A stretch of DNA of 64,000 bases from Megasphaera stantonii (GTDB taxonomy: Bacteria; Bacillota; Negativicutes; Veillonellales; Megasphaeraceae). A model generated the notes under the pieces. It saw only the letters and a program-made list of their open reading frames with translations. It did not search any database and had not been told where the DNA came from. Where the stretch lies: NCBI RefSeq assembly GCF_003367905.1, contig NZ_CP029462.1, positions 868,001 through 932,000 of the forward strand, given 5' to 3'. Below, piece by piece: positions 33,466 to 42,600 of the stretch. Numbering within the stretch: position 1 is the stretch's first letter; the number at the start of each line of letters is the position of its first letter. The position numbers were made by a program, and so were the translations under genes.

Positions 33466-34698
33466 TTATTTTCCTGCTTTTTCTGCGTGCTGCTTCATGA
33501 GGGCCCGCATCTTGAGCGGCAGGCCGAAGAGGTTGATGAAGCCTTCCGCGTCGGTCTGATCGTATACGTCGTCTTCGCCGAAGGTGACGTATTCTTCGCT
33601 GTACAGGGAATACGGCGACGTAGAGCCGGCGCTCATGATGTTGCCCTTATAAAGTTTCAATTTAACCGTGCCCGTGACGGTTTCCTGCGTTTCGTTGACG
33701 AAGGCGTCCAGCGCTTCCCGCAGCGGCGAGAACCATTTGCCGTCGTATACGAGTTCGGCATATTTGTTGGCCACGAGTTCTTTATAATGGAACGTATCGC
33801 GGTCGAGGCAGAGGTATTCCAATTCTCTGTGCGCGTACATGATAATCGCTCCGCCGGGGTTTTCATAAATGCCGCGGCTCTTCATGCCGACCAGTCTGTT
33901 TTCTACGATATCGACGATGCCGACGCCGTTTTTCGCGCCGATTGCGTTGAGTTCCGTCAAAAGTTCGACGGCGCCCATCTTCTGGCCGTTGACGGCGACG
34001 GGAACGCCCTGTTCGAAATCAATCGTAACGTATTCGGGAACGTCGGGAGCTTTTTCCGGCGGCGTCGTGACCATGTATACCATATCCTTCGGCGCGTTGG
34101 CCGGATTTTCCAAATCGTCGCCTTCGTGGCTCAGATGCCAGATGTTCCAGTCCATGCTGTAGGGATAGGGATTTTCTTCCGATTTATAATCGATGGGCAC
34201 GCCGTGTTTTTCAGCGTAAACCAATTCGTCTTCACGGGATTTCATATCCCACATTCTCCAGGGAGCGATGAGCTTGATTTCCGGAGCCAGGGCCTTTACG
34301 GTCAATTCGAACCGAACCTGGTCGTTGCCCTTGCCGGTCGCGCCGTGAGCGATGGCGTCGGCGCCTTCCTGCTTGGCGATTTCGACGAGTTTCTTGGAAA
34401 TGAGGGGCCGGGCGAAGGACGTGCCTAAGAGATATTTGCCTTCGTATACGGCGCCGGCTTTTACCGTCGGCCAAACATATTCTTCCAGGAATTCCTTTTT
34501 AATATCCATGATGTATACTTTGGAAGCGCCGGAAGCGTAGGCTTTCTTTTCGATGGCTTCAAAGTCGTCGGGCTGACCTACGTCAGCGCAGGCCGCGATG
34601 ACTTCCGCGCCGGCATAATTTTCTTTCAGCCAGGGAATAATAACGGACGTATCCAAACCACCGGAATAGGCTAAGACAATTTTTTTGATTTCACTCAT
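33466..34698 (-). CDS. argG: Argininosuccinate synthase
   Basis: A 410-residue ATP-dependent ligase joining citrulline and aspartate. The N-type ATP pyrophosphatase loop AYSGGLDTS is at residues 10-18; [15 protein letters not shown] and the DRDTFHYKE segment are also typical. I start at the ATG at 34698 after GGAGGAAGTTATC; a longer frame to 34767 enters the promoter. It is the first gene of argGH, with an ARG-box-like operator upstream. Confidence 0.96.
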   Translation of the reverse strand: MSEIKKIVLAYSGGLDTSVIIPWLKENYAGAEVIAACADVGQPDDFEAIEKKAYASGASKVYIMDIKKEFLEEYVWPTVKAGAVYEGKYLLGTSFARPLISKKLVEIAKQEGADAIAHGATGKGNDQVRFELTVKALAPEIKLIAPWRMWDMKSREDELVYAEKHGVPIDYKSEENPYPYSMDWNIWHLSHEGDDLENPANAPKDMVYMVTTPPEKAPDVPEYVTIDFEQGVPVAVNGQKMGAVELLTELNAIGAKNGVGIVDIVENRLVGMKSRGIYENPGGAIIMYAHRELEYLCLDRDTFHYKELVANKYAELVYDGKWFSPLREALDAFVNETQETVTGTVKLKLYKGNIMSAGSTSPYSLYSEEYVTFGEDDVYDQTDAEGFINLFGLPLKMRALMKQHAEKAGK

Positions 34699-34758
34699 GA
34701 TAACTTCCTCCTCTATGCAACATACATGCTGTAACTGGTATTCTTGTCTACGGGTGTT

Positions 34759-34787
34759 AGTATACACCTATTTGAAATAATATGCAA
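34759..34787 (-). promoter_or_regulatory. Promoter of argGH
   Basis: On the minus strand TTGCAT (34782-34787) and TATACT (34759-34764) are separated by 17 bp. Confidence 0.6.
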
Positions 34788-34799
34788 GTATATTGCATA
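34773..34799. promoter_or_regulatory. ARG-box-like operator overlapping the argGH promoter
   Basis: The plus-strand segment TGAAATAATATGCA (34773-34786) resembles the ArgR/AhrC half-site pair TGAAT-N4-ATTCA, with 8 of 10 positions shared. It overlaps the spacer and -35 box. The adjoining perfect palindrome TATGCAA-GTATA-TTGCATA (34781-34799) extends it upstream. Arginine-dependent repression is inferred. Confidence 0.5.
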
Positions 34800-34817
34800 A
34801 ATTTTTGTGAGATATTT

Positions 34818-34853
34818 AAAAAAAGAGCCGCAAGCCAATGCTTGCAGCTCTTT
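34818..34853 (-). terminator. Intrinsic terminator of tuf
   Basis: On the minus strand AAAGAGC-GCAAGC / GCTTGC-GCTCTTT is followed by a run of Ts, about 35 bp past the tuf stop codon. Confidence 0.85.
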
Positions 34854-34887
34854 CTATGTCTTAATCTGCCCGTAATCTTACGGCGAA

Positions 34888-36075
34888 TTACGCTTCGATT
34901 TCAGATACGACGCCTGCGCCTACCGTACGGCCGCCTTCGCGGATAGCGAAGCGGAGGCCCGGTTCAATAGCGATCGGCGTAATGAGTTCTACGTCCATCT
35001 TTACGTTATCGCCAGGCATGCACATTTCCGTGCCTTCCGGCAATTTGATAACGCCCGTTACGTCCGTCGTGCGGAAGTAGAACTGCGGACGATAGCCGTT
35101 GAAGAACGGCGTATGACGGCCGCCTTCGTCCTTCGTCAATACGTATACCTGCGCTTTGAACGTCGTGTGCGGATGAATCGTTCCCGGTTTTGCCAATACC
35201 TGGCCGCGTTCGATTTCCTTACGGTCGATGCCGCGGAGCAGTGCGCCGATGTTGTCGCCAGCTTCTGCCAAATCGAGGAGCTTACGGAACATTTCTACGC
35301 CCGTTACGACGGTCTGTTTCGGTTCGTCGGACAAGCCTACGATTTCGACTGCGTCGCCTACTTTAACCGTACCGCGTTCTACACGGCCCGTTGCTACGGT
35401 GCCGCGGCCCGTAATCGTGAATACGTCTTCGACAGGCATCAGGAACGGTTTGTCCGTCGGACGGTCCGGCGTCGGGATGTATTCGTCAACAGCGTCCATC
35501 AGTTTGAGGATAGACTGTTTTGCTTCTTCGTCGCCTTCGAGGGCTTTCAATGCGGAGCCTACGACGATAGGTACTTCGTCGCCGGGGAAATCGTAGGAGC
35601 TCAGGAGGTCGCGGACTTCCATTTCTACGAGTTCGATCAGTTCGGGGTCGTCAACCTGGTCGGCTTTGTTGAGGTATACGACGATAGCCGGTACGCCTAC
35701 CTGGCGGGCCAACAGGATGTGTTCGCGAGTCTGAGGCATCGGGCCGTCAGCTGCGCTTACGACAAGGATTGCGCCGTCCATCTGAGCAGCGCCGGTGATC
35801 ATGTTCTTAACATAGTCGGCGTGGCCCGGGCAGTCAACGTGAGCATAGTGACGGTTGTCCGTTTCATATTCAACGTGAGCCGTGTTGATCGTAATGCCGC
35901 GTTCACGTTCTTCCGGAGCCTTATCGATATCAGCATAGTCTTCGAATTTAGCATAGCCTTTTTCGGACAATACTTTCGTAATAGCAGCCGTCAACGTCGT
36001 TTTGCCATGGTCAACGTGACCAATCGTGCCGATGTTAACATGGGGTTTGGTTCTTTCGTAATGTTCTTTTGCCAT
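34888..36075 (-). CDS. tuf: Elongation factor Tu
   Basis: A 395-residue translation GTPase that delivers aminoacyl-tRNA to the ribosome. The G motifs are intact: GHVDHGKT at residues 19-26, [13 protein letters not shown], and the C-terminal beta barrels end [11 protein letters not shown] use the ATG at 36075 after AGGAGGAAATC; the 12-codon longer frame is unsupported. The codon-biased sequence matches a highly expressed gene. Five tRNA genes lie directly upstream on the same strand, an old arrangement also seen in proteobacterial tRNA-tufB operons. rpsL, rpsG and fusA are not adjacent, so this is not the str operon copy. Confidence 0.97.
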   Translation of the reverse strand: MAKEHYERTKPHVNIGTIGHVDHGKTTLTAAITKVLSEKGYAKFEDYADIDKAPEERERGITINTAHVEYETDNRHYAHVDCPGHADYVKNMITGAAQMDGAILVVSAADGPMPQTREHILLARQVGVPAIVVYLNKADQVDDPELIELVEMEVRDLLSSYDFPGDEVPIVVGSALKALEGDEEAKQSILKLMDAVDEYIPTPDRPTDKPFLMPVEDVFTITGRGTVATGRVERGTVKVGDAVEIVGLSDEPKQTVVTGVEMFRKLLDLAEAGDNIGALLRGIDRKEIERGQVLAKPGTIHPHTTFKAQVYVLTKDEGGRHTPFFNGYRPQFYFRTTDVTGVIKLPEGTEMCMPGDNVKMDVELITPIAIEPGLRFAIREGGRTVGAGVVSEIEA

Positions 36076-36182
36076 TTTACTGATTTCCTCCTTTAGGAAA
36101 AAATTTACCATCTATATTGTATTCTATCACACAATACCTATTTTTGCTCTGTTTTCAGAAAAAAATAGTATTGCATATAGAA

Positions 36183-36205
36183 ATAACCTCGTAAAACGAG
36201 GTTAT
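36183..36205 (-). terminator. Hairpin between the tRNA cluster and tuf
   Basis: A perfect 9-bp stem ATAACCTCG / CGAGGTTAT with a 5-base loop lies 6 bp after tRNA-Met. The T-run after it on the minus strand is short (ATTTC), so it may be a partial terminator or a processing site that sets tRNA versus tuf levels. Confidence 0.5.
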
Positions 36206-36210
36206 AAATG

Positions 36211-36287
36211 TGGTGGCGGCTCGGAGATTCGAACTCTGGACACTGCGGGTATGAACCGCATGCTCTAGCCAACTGAGCTAAGCCGCC
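36211..36287 (-). tRNA. tRNA-Met(CAT), elongator
   Basis: A 77-nt cloverleaf with encoded CCA. The acceptor GGCGGCT pairs with AGCCGCC, the D arm is AGCTCAGTTGGCTAGAGC, and the anticodon loop TTCATAC gives CAT. The fully paired first base and this loop fit elongator methionine rather than the initiator or lysidine-type tRNA-Ile. Confidence 0.9.
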
Positions 36288-36292
36288 ATGTT

Positions 36293-36368
36293 TGGAGCTA
36301 TTGACCGGGATTGAACCGGTGACCTTATCCTTACCAAGGATACGCTCTACCGACTGAGCTACAACAGC
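36293..36368 (-). tRNA. tRNA-Thr(GGT)
   Basis: A 76-nt cloverleaf with encoded CCA. The acceptor GCTGTTG pairs with CAATAGC (one G-U), and the anticodon stem TATCC/GGATA encloses the loop TTGGTAA, anticodon GGT. Confidence 0.93.
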
Positions 36369-36423
36369 TTACACCGTTCAAAGCACATATACAGTTTTTC
36401 TTTACTGCCTTGCAGTAAAAATT

Positions 36424-36499
<76 letters not shown>

Positions 36500-36505
36500 A
36501 TGATA

Positions 36506-36591
36506 TGGTGGTGGGGGAAGGATTCGAACCTTCGAAGGCAGTCGCCGGCAGATTTACAGTCTGCTCCCTTTAGCCACTCGGGAACCCCACC
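36506..36591 (-). tRNA. tRNA-Tyr(GTA)
   Basis: An 86-nt class II tRNA with a long variable arm and encoded CCA. The acceptor GGTGGGG pairs with CCCCACC; the anticodon loop CTGTAAA gives GTA. Confidence 0.94.
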
Positions 36592-36596
36592 ATACC

Positions 36597-36672
36597 TGGA
36601 GCCGACAATAGGACTTGAACCTACAACCTACTGATTACAAGTCAGTTGCTCTGCCAATTGAGCTATGTCGGC
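36597..36672 (-). tRNA. tRNA-Thr(TGT)
   Basis: A 76-nt cloverleaf with encoded CCA. The acceptor GCCGACA pairs with TGTCGGC; the anticodon loop CTTGTAA gives TGT. It is the first gene of the cluster. Confidence 0.93.
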
Positions 36673-36698
36673 GTGTCCTGTCTCACAGAACGTAATTG

Positions 36699-36727
36699 AT
36701 TATACTTGATAATCTCGATTCTGTCAA
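36699..36727 (-). promoter_or_regulatory. Consensus promoter of the tRNA-tuf cluster
   Basis: On the minus strand TTGACA (36722-36727), a 17-bp spacer and TATAAT (36699-36704) match the sigma-A consensus perfectly, as expected for stable RNA and tuf transcription. It lies 27 bp before tRNA-Thr(TGT). The rest of 36728-36866 is AT-rich and holds only the queG upstream region. Confidence 0.88.
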
Positions 36728-36866
36728 GACATTTTTCAGAAGTTTTTTTCTTTCCTCAAAAGCTTTTCTTTTAAAGAAGTCTTTAAAACTGCTGACTTAG
36801 ATAGTATACTATACTCTATAGAAAAAAGCAAGAGATAAATTCAAATTTTTTGGAGGATACTTCTAT

Positions 36867-37787
36867 ATGATAGACAGCACAGATATGAAACGGTTTGCCG
36901 CTGCCCTCGGCTTGGACTGCGTCGGCGTCGCCCCGGCCGATCTGCCCCGGCCGCCCTACGCCGAAGACCCGCCGTGCCCGCTGGCCGCCGGCACAGGAGA
37001 CGAACGATACGAGCCGCGCCGCCTTCTCCCGTCGTGCCGTTCCGTCGTCGTCGTCTTAGTTCCCTATTATACGGCGCAGGCAGAACCAGGCAACCTCTCC
37101 CTCTATTGCCGGAGCGCAGATTATCATGTCGTCGTCCGTTCCTATTTAGAGCAAATCGCCGCGTACCTGCAGCGGCAATATCCCGGCAGCGAACAACGCT
37201 GCGTCGTCGATACGTCCCCGTTGTCGGACCGCTGGCTGGCCTATCAGGCCGGCCTGGGCTTTTTCGGAGACAATCGCTGCCTCATCAACGATACGTACGG
37301 CTCCTACGTCTTTATCGGCAGCGTCCTCACGTCCCTGCCCTTCGCGCCGGACCAGCCCCTGCAACAGGAATGCTCCCACTGCGGCGCTTGTCAGTCAGCC
37401 TGTCCGGGACAATGTTTTTCCGGCGGCGCTTACGATTACAGCCGCTGCAAATCGTATATTACGCAAAAAAAAGGCAGCTTTACGCTGCCTGAAATACAAT
37501 GTATGGAAAAAACGCCGCTCATCTTCGGCTGCGACGTATGTCAGGAATCGTGTCCCCACAACGCCGGCGTCAAGGCAACGCCCCTTCCGGAATTTTATCG
37601 GAACCGCCTGTCACAGCTCTGCCCTTCGGATATCGAGTCGCTGTCCAACAAACAGTTCCAACAGGCCTTCGGCGACCGTGCCTTCGCCTGGCGCGGCAAA
37701 AAGGTGCTGCTCCGCAATCTGGAATACGCGGCTAACCCGGCCGCCGCGTCAGCTGAAAATCGAAACGACGGCAAAGACGACGTATAA
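36867..37787 (+). CDS. queG: Epoxyqueuosine reductase
   Basis: A 306-residue cobalamin- and 4Fe-4S-dependent reductase for the last step of queuosine synthesis in tRNA. Two ferredoxin-like cysteine clusters are visible: CSHCGACQSACPGQC at residues 169-183 and GCDVCQESCP at 221-230; VVDTSPLSDRWLAYQAGLGF precedes them. RBS TTGGAGGATAC precedes the ATG. Compared with E. coli QueG (about 380 residues) it lacks the C-terminal HEAT-repeat tail, as many Firmicute forms do. Its 3' end overlaps the convergent Yip1-like gene by 39 bp, and it encodes an antisense terminator. Confidence 0.93.
   Translation: MIDSTDMKRFAAALGLDCVGVAPADLPRPPYAEDPPCPLAAGTGDERYEPRRLLPSCRSVVVVLVPYYTAQAEPGNLSLYCRSADYHVVVRSYLEQIAAYLQRQYPGSEQRCVVDTSPLSDRWLAYQAGLGFFGDNRCLINDTYGSYVFIGSVLTSLPFAPDQPLQQECSHCGACQSACPGQCFSGGAYDYSRCKSYITQKKGSFTLPEIQCMEKTPLIFGCDVCQESCPHNAGVKATPLPEFYRNRLSQLCPSDIESLSNKQFQQAFGDRAFAWRGKKVLLRNLEYAANPAAASAENRNDGKDDV
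37465..37490 (-). terminator. Antisense intrinsic terminator inside queG
   Basis: On the minus strand AGGCAGC-GTAAA-GCTGCCT is followed by eight Ts. It lies within queG codons 200-208 and about 260 bp past the stop of the convergent Yip1-like gene, so it most likely ends the minus-strand transcript that runs into queG. Confidence 0.7.
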
Positions 37788-38309
37788 CAAGACGACGACA
37801 GCCAAGACGGCCACGGCGGCCAGGGGTAGCAGCAAGACGGCAATACTTCGTCCCGTTCCCATGGCGTACGTTTCTTTGACAGCCCATACGTCCAATACCA
37901 AAGCCCAGACCCCTGCCGCCAGCGACACGGCCTGCACCAGCAGCTCCGGCGCGACGAATACGAAGCTGCCGGCTAAGGTCGCCAGGTTGAGGGGGAGTTC
38001 CGTAAAGCAGAGGGCCGCCGCCAGGCTTTTCATAGACCCGTTTCGTCCGAGAAGGCGGGCGGCTCCATGATACAGCAAGATGCGCGCGGCAAAACAGAAG
38101 GCCGCACCGCCGTACATGGCTATGGCCGTCCACACTGCCGCATCCTGCCACTGCGCCCATACGGACACGACTGAAAGCATCACGGAAAGGGACCAGATGA
38201 CGATTCCTTCGCGAAGGCGCTGCTCCGGAACGATGACGGCCAGCGTTTCCTTAGGCGATACGACGATGCCGTAGGCCAGGGCTAAGGCTTCTTCGATGTA
38301 ATATCTCAT
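37749..38309 (-). CDS. Yip1-like integral membrane protein
   Basis: A 186-residue hydrophobic protein with about five predicted transmembrane helices, of the Yip1/DUF1282 type (YIEEALALAYGIVVSPKETLAVIVPE start, which is the family's usual pre-membrane segment). The ATG at 38309 overlaps the sppA stop (ATGA), so translation is coupled; GGAGGG precedes it. The function of bacterial Yip1-like proteins is unknown; membrane stress or secretion roles have been proposed by association. Its 3' end overlaps queG on the other strand by 39 bp. Confidence 0.78.
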   Translation of the reverse strand: MRYYIEEALALAYGIVVSPKETLAVIVPEQRLREGIVIWSLSVMLSVVSVWAQWQDAAVWTAIAMYGGAAFCFAARILLYHGAARLLGRNGSMKSLAAALCFTELPLNLATLAGSFVFVAPELLVQAVSLAAGVWALVLDVWAVKETYAMGTGRSIAVLLLPLAAVAVLAVVVLLYVVFAVVSIFS

Positions 38310-39256
38310 TGCTGCCGCCCTCCTTTCCATATTATGAGGGGGAAGGGGATTCTCTGTCCGGCTTCATACAGCCCTTCGGCCAGAGAAGGCGCCGTGATCC
38401 GGCCGGACAGCAGCTGATCCCACGAAAAAGCGTCGTCGTACGTCACCGTCGCCACCTTGTCCGGATCGGCGTGAATCAGCGTCCCCGCATAGCCCAAGGC
38501 GTCGTAATAATTCCCCAGCTCGTCGACGAGGCCCGCCTCCTTTGCCTGCACGCCTGTAAACACCCGACCGTCGGCCAGGGAGCGCACCGTTTCGCCGTCC
38601 ATATGGCGCTGCTCGGCCACGACGGCGACAAATTGCTCGTACATATCGTCGACCATATTCTGGGTCAGCCGCCGTTCCTCTTCGGTCATCGGGCGGAAGG
38701 GCGAGAAAATATCTTTATGGGGCCCCGATTTGATTTTTTCTTCCCGCACGCCCAGCTTTTCGCTCAGTCCCTGCACATCATAATACGACATATACACGCC
38801 AATGCTTCCCGTAATCGTCGAAGGATTGGCGTATATTTTATCTCCATAAGCCGCCAGCCAGTAGGCCCCCGACGCGGCCGTATCGCCCATGGATACGACG
38901 ACAGGCTTGCCTGAATCCTTCAGCTTCTGCAGCTCTGCCGCCGCTTCCTGCGTCGCCGCCGCGCTGCCGCCGGGGCTGTTGACGCGCAGCAGTACAGCCT
39001 GTACGCTGTCGTCCTGCCTGGCCTTGCGGAACTGGCGCATCAGCGCGCCCGACGTCGTCGAAGACGGGCTTCCCCAAGCCATATCGGCGTCGTCGCCGCC
39101 GACAATGGGGCCATTGACGCGGATAACGGCTACGCGCGGCTCCTGATACAGCTTCCGCACGCTGTCCGAGCGGGACAGGGACCCGGCCGCGGCAACGGCA
39201 ATAAACAGCACTGCCGCAACGACGCCGGCAATGCGGATTTTTTTCTTCTTTTCCAT
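38306..39256 (-). CDS. sppA: Signal peptide peptidase SppA
   Basis: A 316-residue single-domain S49 peptidase, the short Firmicute form. An N-terminal signal anchor spans residues 8-27. The nucleophile is Ser129 in GDTAASGAYWLAA, with VNSPGGS at 93-98. The general-base Lys is probably Lys181 in KSGPHKDI, at the same 52-residue spacing as in B. subtilis SppA. GAGGAGG precedes the ATG at 39256. It degrades remnant signal peptides at the membrane. A terminator separates it from dnaB. Confidence 0.92.
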   Translation of the reverse strand: MEKKKKIRIAGVVAAVLFIAVAAAGSLSRSDSVRKLYQEPRVAVIRVNGPIVGGDDADMAWGSPSSTTSGALMRQFRKARQDDSVQAVLLRVNSPGGSAAATQEAAAELQKLKDSGKPVVVSMGDTAASGAYWLAAYGDKIYANPSTITGSIGVYMSYYDVQGLSEKLGVREEKIKSGPHKDIFSPFRPMTEEERRLTQNMVDDMYEQFVAVVAEQRHMDGETVRSLADGRVFTGVQAKEAGLVDELGNYYDALGYAGTLIHADPDKVATVTYDDAFSWDQLLSGRITAPSLAEGLYEAGQRIPFPLIIWKGGRQQ

Positions 39257-39272
39257 AGGGCCTCCTCTATAC

Positions 39273-39312
39273 AAAAATAAGGGACGCAAGAGCGACGGCT
39301 CTCTATCCCTTA
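39273..39312 (-). terminator. Terminator between dnaB and sppA
   Basis: On the minus strand TAAGGGA...TCCCTTA, with an inner GAGC/GCTC pairing, is followed by TTTTTG. It lies just after the dnaB stop codon and suggests that sppA is at least partly expressed from its own start. Confidence 0.65.
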
Positions 39313-39316
39313 CGTA

Positions 39317-40651
39317 TTACAGACGGTCTTCATGGGTCGTATCCAAATTCAAGAATAAGGTATACTCGCCCTTGAAGTACAGCTTTACAGAACCGACGGG
39401 GCCGTTGCGGTGCTTGGCCAGTATGATTTCTGTAATGTGCTGATTTTCCGTTTCCTTATCATAATAATCTTCGCGATACAAGAACGACACGATATCGGCG
39501 TCCTGTTCCAGCGCGCCCGATTCGCGCAGGTCGCTGAGCATAGGCCGCTTATCCTGCCGGCTTTCTACGCTTCGGCTGAGCTGCGACAGGGCGATGAGGG
39601 GCACCTTGAGCTCCCGGGCCAGGGCCTTCAGCGAACGGGAAATTTCGGAAATTTCCTGCTGGCGGCTTTCGGAGTTGCGCCCCTGCATGAGCTGCAGGTA
39701 GTCGACGATGATCAGGTCCAGGCCGTGTTCCGCCTTGAGACGGCGAGCCTTGGAGCGCATCTCCGTCACGGAAATGCCCGGCGTGTCGTCGATATAAATG
39801 GGCGCCTGATACAATTTATCGCAGGCGTCGGTCAGCTTCGTCCACTCGTCGTCGCTGTTGAGCTGGCCTGTGCGCAGCTTCTGCGAATCGATGTGGGCGA
39901 TCTGGCACAGCAGACGCTGTACGAGCTGTTCCTGAGACATTTCCAGGGAAAAGAAGGCCACGGTCTTATGCTGCTTTACGCCTACGTTCTGCGCGATATT
40001 CAAAGTAAAGGCCGTCTTCCCCATGCTCGGACGAGCCGCGACGAGGATTAAGTCCGACGGCTGCAGCCCCGACGTTAGGCGGTCTAAATCGCGAAATCCC
40101 GTAGGCAGGCCCGTAATACCCGCCTTATTTTCGTACAGCTTGGTGATCTTGTCCAGCGTTTCTTCGACGACGACGCCGACAGGCGCGAAGTCTCCCCGCC
40201 GCTTGCTCTCGGAAATCTGTAAGATACGCCGTTCGGCGTCGTCCAGCAAATCCTCCGGCTCTTTCTCGCCGTCGTAAGCCTCCGAGGTCAATTCGGTGCA
40301 CGTCGTAATGATATTGCGGGCCAAGGCCTTTTCCGCCACGATATTGGCGTGATATTCGATATTCGCGGCCGTCGCGACCAAATTCGGCAGGCTGAGGATG
40401 TACTCCAGGCCGCCGACGTCGTCGAGCTTCTTCATGCGCCGCAGCTCTTCCGGCAGGGTGATGACGTCGACTTCCTTGTTGTCATGGTGCAGGTGCTCCA
40501 TGGCTTCGAAAATCGTCCGATGCACTTCCCTGTAAAAATCGCCGGGCCGCAGCTTTTCCATGGCGGCTACGACGGCGTTATGCTCCAGCATCATCGCGCC
40601 GAGCACGGCCTGCTCCGCTTCTACGTTCTGCGGCGGAATCCGCTGCTCCAT
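39317..40651 (-). CDS. dnaB: Replicative DNA helicase
   Basis: A 444-residue hexameric 5'-3' helicase of the replication fork. The N-terminal domain (RIPPQNVEAEQAVLGAMML...) and linker precede the RecA-like domain with Walker A AARPSMGKTAFTLNIA (near residue 205), the H4-like FSLEMSQEQLVQRLL and DLIIVDYLQLM. No intein. It is directly downstream of the Lon-like gene, 15 bp apart; rplI-dnaB proximity is classic for Firmicutes. Confidence 0.97.
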   Translation of the reverse strand: MEQRIPPQNVEAEQAVLGAMMLEHNAVVAAMEKLRPGDFYREVHRTIFEAMEHLHHDNKEVDVITLPEELRRMKKLDDVGGLEYILSLPNLVATAANIEYHANIVAEKALARNIITTCTELTSEAYDGEKEPEDLLDDAERRILQISESKRRGDFAPVGVVVEETLDKITKLYENKAGITGLPTGFRDLDRLTSGLQPSDLILVAARPSMGKTAFTLNIAQNVGVKQHKTVAFFSLEMSQEQLVQRLLCQIAHIDSQKLRTGQLNSDDEWTKLTDACDKLYQAPIYIDDTPGISVTEMRSKARRLKAEHGLDLIIVDYLQLMQGRNSESRQQEISEISRSLKALARELKVPLIALSQLSRSVESRQDKRPMLSDLRESGALEQDADIVSFLYREDYYDKETENQHITEIILAKHRNGPVGSVKLYFKGEYTLFLNLDTTHEDRL

Positions 40652-40666
40652 AGTATATGCACACTC

Positions 40667-42574
40667 CTACTTTACAAACATAACATCCAATACGTCCTGA
40701 ATCGTTTCAGCGCAGCGTATATCCAAATCCAGATGGTGTTCCGGAATATCCTGCCCATTGTCCTTAGGAATGACGATGGCCTTCATGCCGGCCTGGCAGG
40801 CGCCGTAGGCCTTTTCAAATACGCCGCCGACGGGCTTTACCTGTCCCCGCACGGAAATTTCGCCCGTAACGGCCACATCCTGTCGGATCGGCGTCTGCGT
40901 AATAGCCGAGATGAGGGCCGTCGTAATCGCGCAGCCTGCCGACGGGCCGTCGATGTTCCCGCCGCCGACAAAATTGATATTGACGTCGTAATCGGACAGT
41001 TCCTTGCCCGTCACGCTGCGCACTACGGCGGCGGCGTTGAACATGGAGTCCTTGGCCATTGAGCCGGCCGTATCGTTGAAGCGGTAATAGCCCTTGCCGG
41101 CTTCACGGGCGGGAAAGGCGACGGCTTCGATTTCAATCGCCGAGCCTAAATATCCCGAAACTCCGAGGCCGAATATTTTCCCCACAGCCGGCACGTCGCT
41201 CGCCTTTTCCATGGCGTACGGCGTGAGGCGGCTGATCTGGGACACGCGGTGAATGTGATCCTTCGTGATGACGACGCCGTCCTTGCGGCCGGCCCGATAT
41301 ACGGCCAAGCCGTAAGCGTCGGCCAGAATATTGACGGCTTTGCGCCCTTCGATCGTAAAGGTGCTGATAAGGGCCGCCGCGCCGTCTTCCAAGACTGCGC
41401 CCAGCTCCTTTGCCGCGTTTTCTACGATAGTCTGTATATCCGACGGCACGAGGGGCTCGAAAAAGATTTCGGCGCAGCGCGAGCGAATCGCCGGATTGAT
41501 TTCCCAGGGGCTCCGCGTCGTCGCCCCGATGAGGATAAAATCGGCCGGCGCGCCTTCGGCAAACAGTTTCTTAATATACTTAGGCACGTTCGGGTCTTCT
41601 TCGTCGTAATAGGCCGACTCGAACTTCACCCGTTTATCTTCCAATACCTTCAGCAGCTTGTTCAGCAGCATAGGGTCCATTTCGCCGATTTCGTCGATGA
41701 ACAGGATGCCGCCGTGGGCCTCCGTCACCAGTCCCGGCTTGGGTTCGGGAATCCCCGTGTCGGCCAAATCGCGGCGCGCGCCCTGATAAATGGGATCGTG
41801 GACCGAGCCGATGAGGGGATTGGTCATATCGCGCGAATCCCAGCGCAGCGTCGTCCCGTCCGTTTCGACAAAGGGCGCGTCAGGTCCGAAGGGCGTAAAG
41901 GGAAGGCCTTTCGCCTCCTGCAGGACGATGCGGGCCGCCGTCGTCTTGCCTACGCCGGGAGGTCCGTACAGCAGAAGATGCTGCGGATACACGGAAGCCA
42001 GCTTGCTCTGCATCGCTTCTACGGCCCGTTCCTGGCCGACGACGGCGCTGAGCTTTTTCGGACGGACTTGCTCCATAATCGATTCGGACAGCTGTATCGT
42101 GTCGAGCTTCTGCAGCTCGGCCAGCTTGCGCTTCGTCTGCGGCGTCTCTACATCGTGCAGTTCTTCCTTGATAATCTGCATCTTGATTTCCTGCACGTAT
42201 TCCTGCTGCTTTTCTTCCATCCGCTGGGAAATCTTCTTTTCCAGCCGCTCTTCCACAGCCTGGCGGGCCAGCATTTCAGCCAGTACGATTTCCAGCTCGT
42301 TCAATACGTCGATGACCTCGTCATCCTTCGGGATGCGGTCGTACGACGCGTTTTCATATACGAGGCGCTGCAGGCCGACCAGCCGCTGCCGCGGGTCTTC
42401 CGAATGAACATAGGACAGGGCGGCGTATTTACTGGCCCTGAGCACCATCTTTTCCGCCCCTATAAGACCAGTAAAAGCGCCGTAAAGCACGTTAACCTGA
42501 CGGCGGAGCTCTTCCTCCGCCGTCGGTTCCAGATACTTATGGCGCTGTAACAGTTTATCAAGCAATTCTTTCAT
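40667..42574 (-). CDS. Lon family ATP-dependent protease, LonB/LonC type
   Basis: A 635-residue AAA+ protease of the Lon family that lacks the classic N-terminal substrate domain. A helical or coiled region (1-165) is followed by Walker A GPPGVGKT at 204-211, ILFIDEIGEM (Walker B) and a C-terminal S16 domain with Ser545 (DGPSAGC) and Lys588 (FEKAYGA), 43 residues apart as in E. coli Lon. Architecture and length resemble the sporulation-associated second Lon of spore-forming Firmicutes. It sits between rplI and dnaB. Substrates are unknown. RBS GGGGATACT precedes the ATG. Confidence 0.9.
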   Translation of the reverse strand: MKELLDKLLQRHKYLEPTAEEELRRQVNVLYGAFTGLIGAEKMVLRASKYAALSYVHSEDPRQRLVGLQRLVYENASYDRIPKDDEVIDVLNELEIVLAEMLARQAVEERLEKKISQRMEEKQQEYVQEIKMQIIKEELHDVETPQTKRKLAELQKLDTIQLSESIMEQVRPKKLSAVVGQERAVEAMQSKLASVYPQHLLLYGPPGVGKTTAARIVLQEAKGLPFTPFGPDAPFVETDGTTLRWDSRDMTNPLIGSVHDPIYQGARRDLADTGIPEPKPGLVTEAHGGILFIDEIGEMDPMLLNKLLKVLEDKRVKFESAYYDEEDPNVPKYIKKLFAEGAPADFILIGATTRSPWEINPAIRSRCAEIFFEPLVPSDIQTIVENAAKELGAVLEDGAAALISTFTIEGRKAVNILADAYGLAVYRAGRKDGVVITKDHIHRVSQISRLTPYAMEKASDVPAVGKIFGLGVSGYLGSAIEIEAVAFPAREAGKGYYRFNDTAGSMAKDSMFNAAAVVRSVTGKELSDYDVNINFVGGGNIDGPSAGCAITTALISAITQTPIRQDVAVTGEISVRGQVKPVGGVFEKAYGACQAGMKAIVIPKDNGQDIPEHHLDLDIRCAETIQDVLDVMFVK

Positions 42575-42600
42575 AGTATCCCCTTACAGTTTGTCGCAGC

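Noticed and set aside
35113-36096. Plus-strand 327-codon frame opposite tuf
   Set aside because: Antisense to a strongly conserved gene with biased codons; a known artefact of tuf.
41249-42550. A 433-codon plus-strand frame opposite the Lon-like gene
   Set aside because: Antisense shadow of a protein with intact AAA+ and protease motifs.
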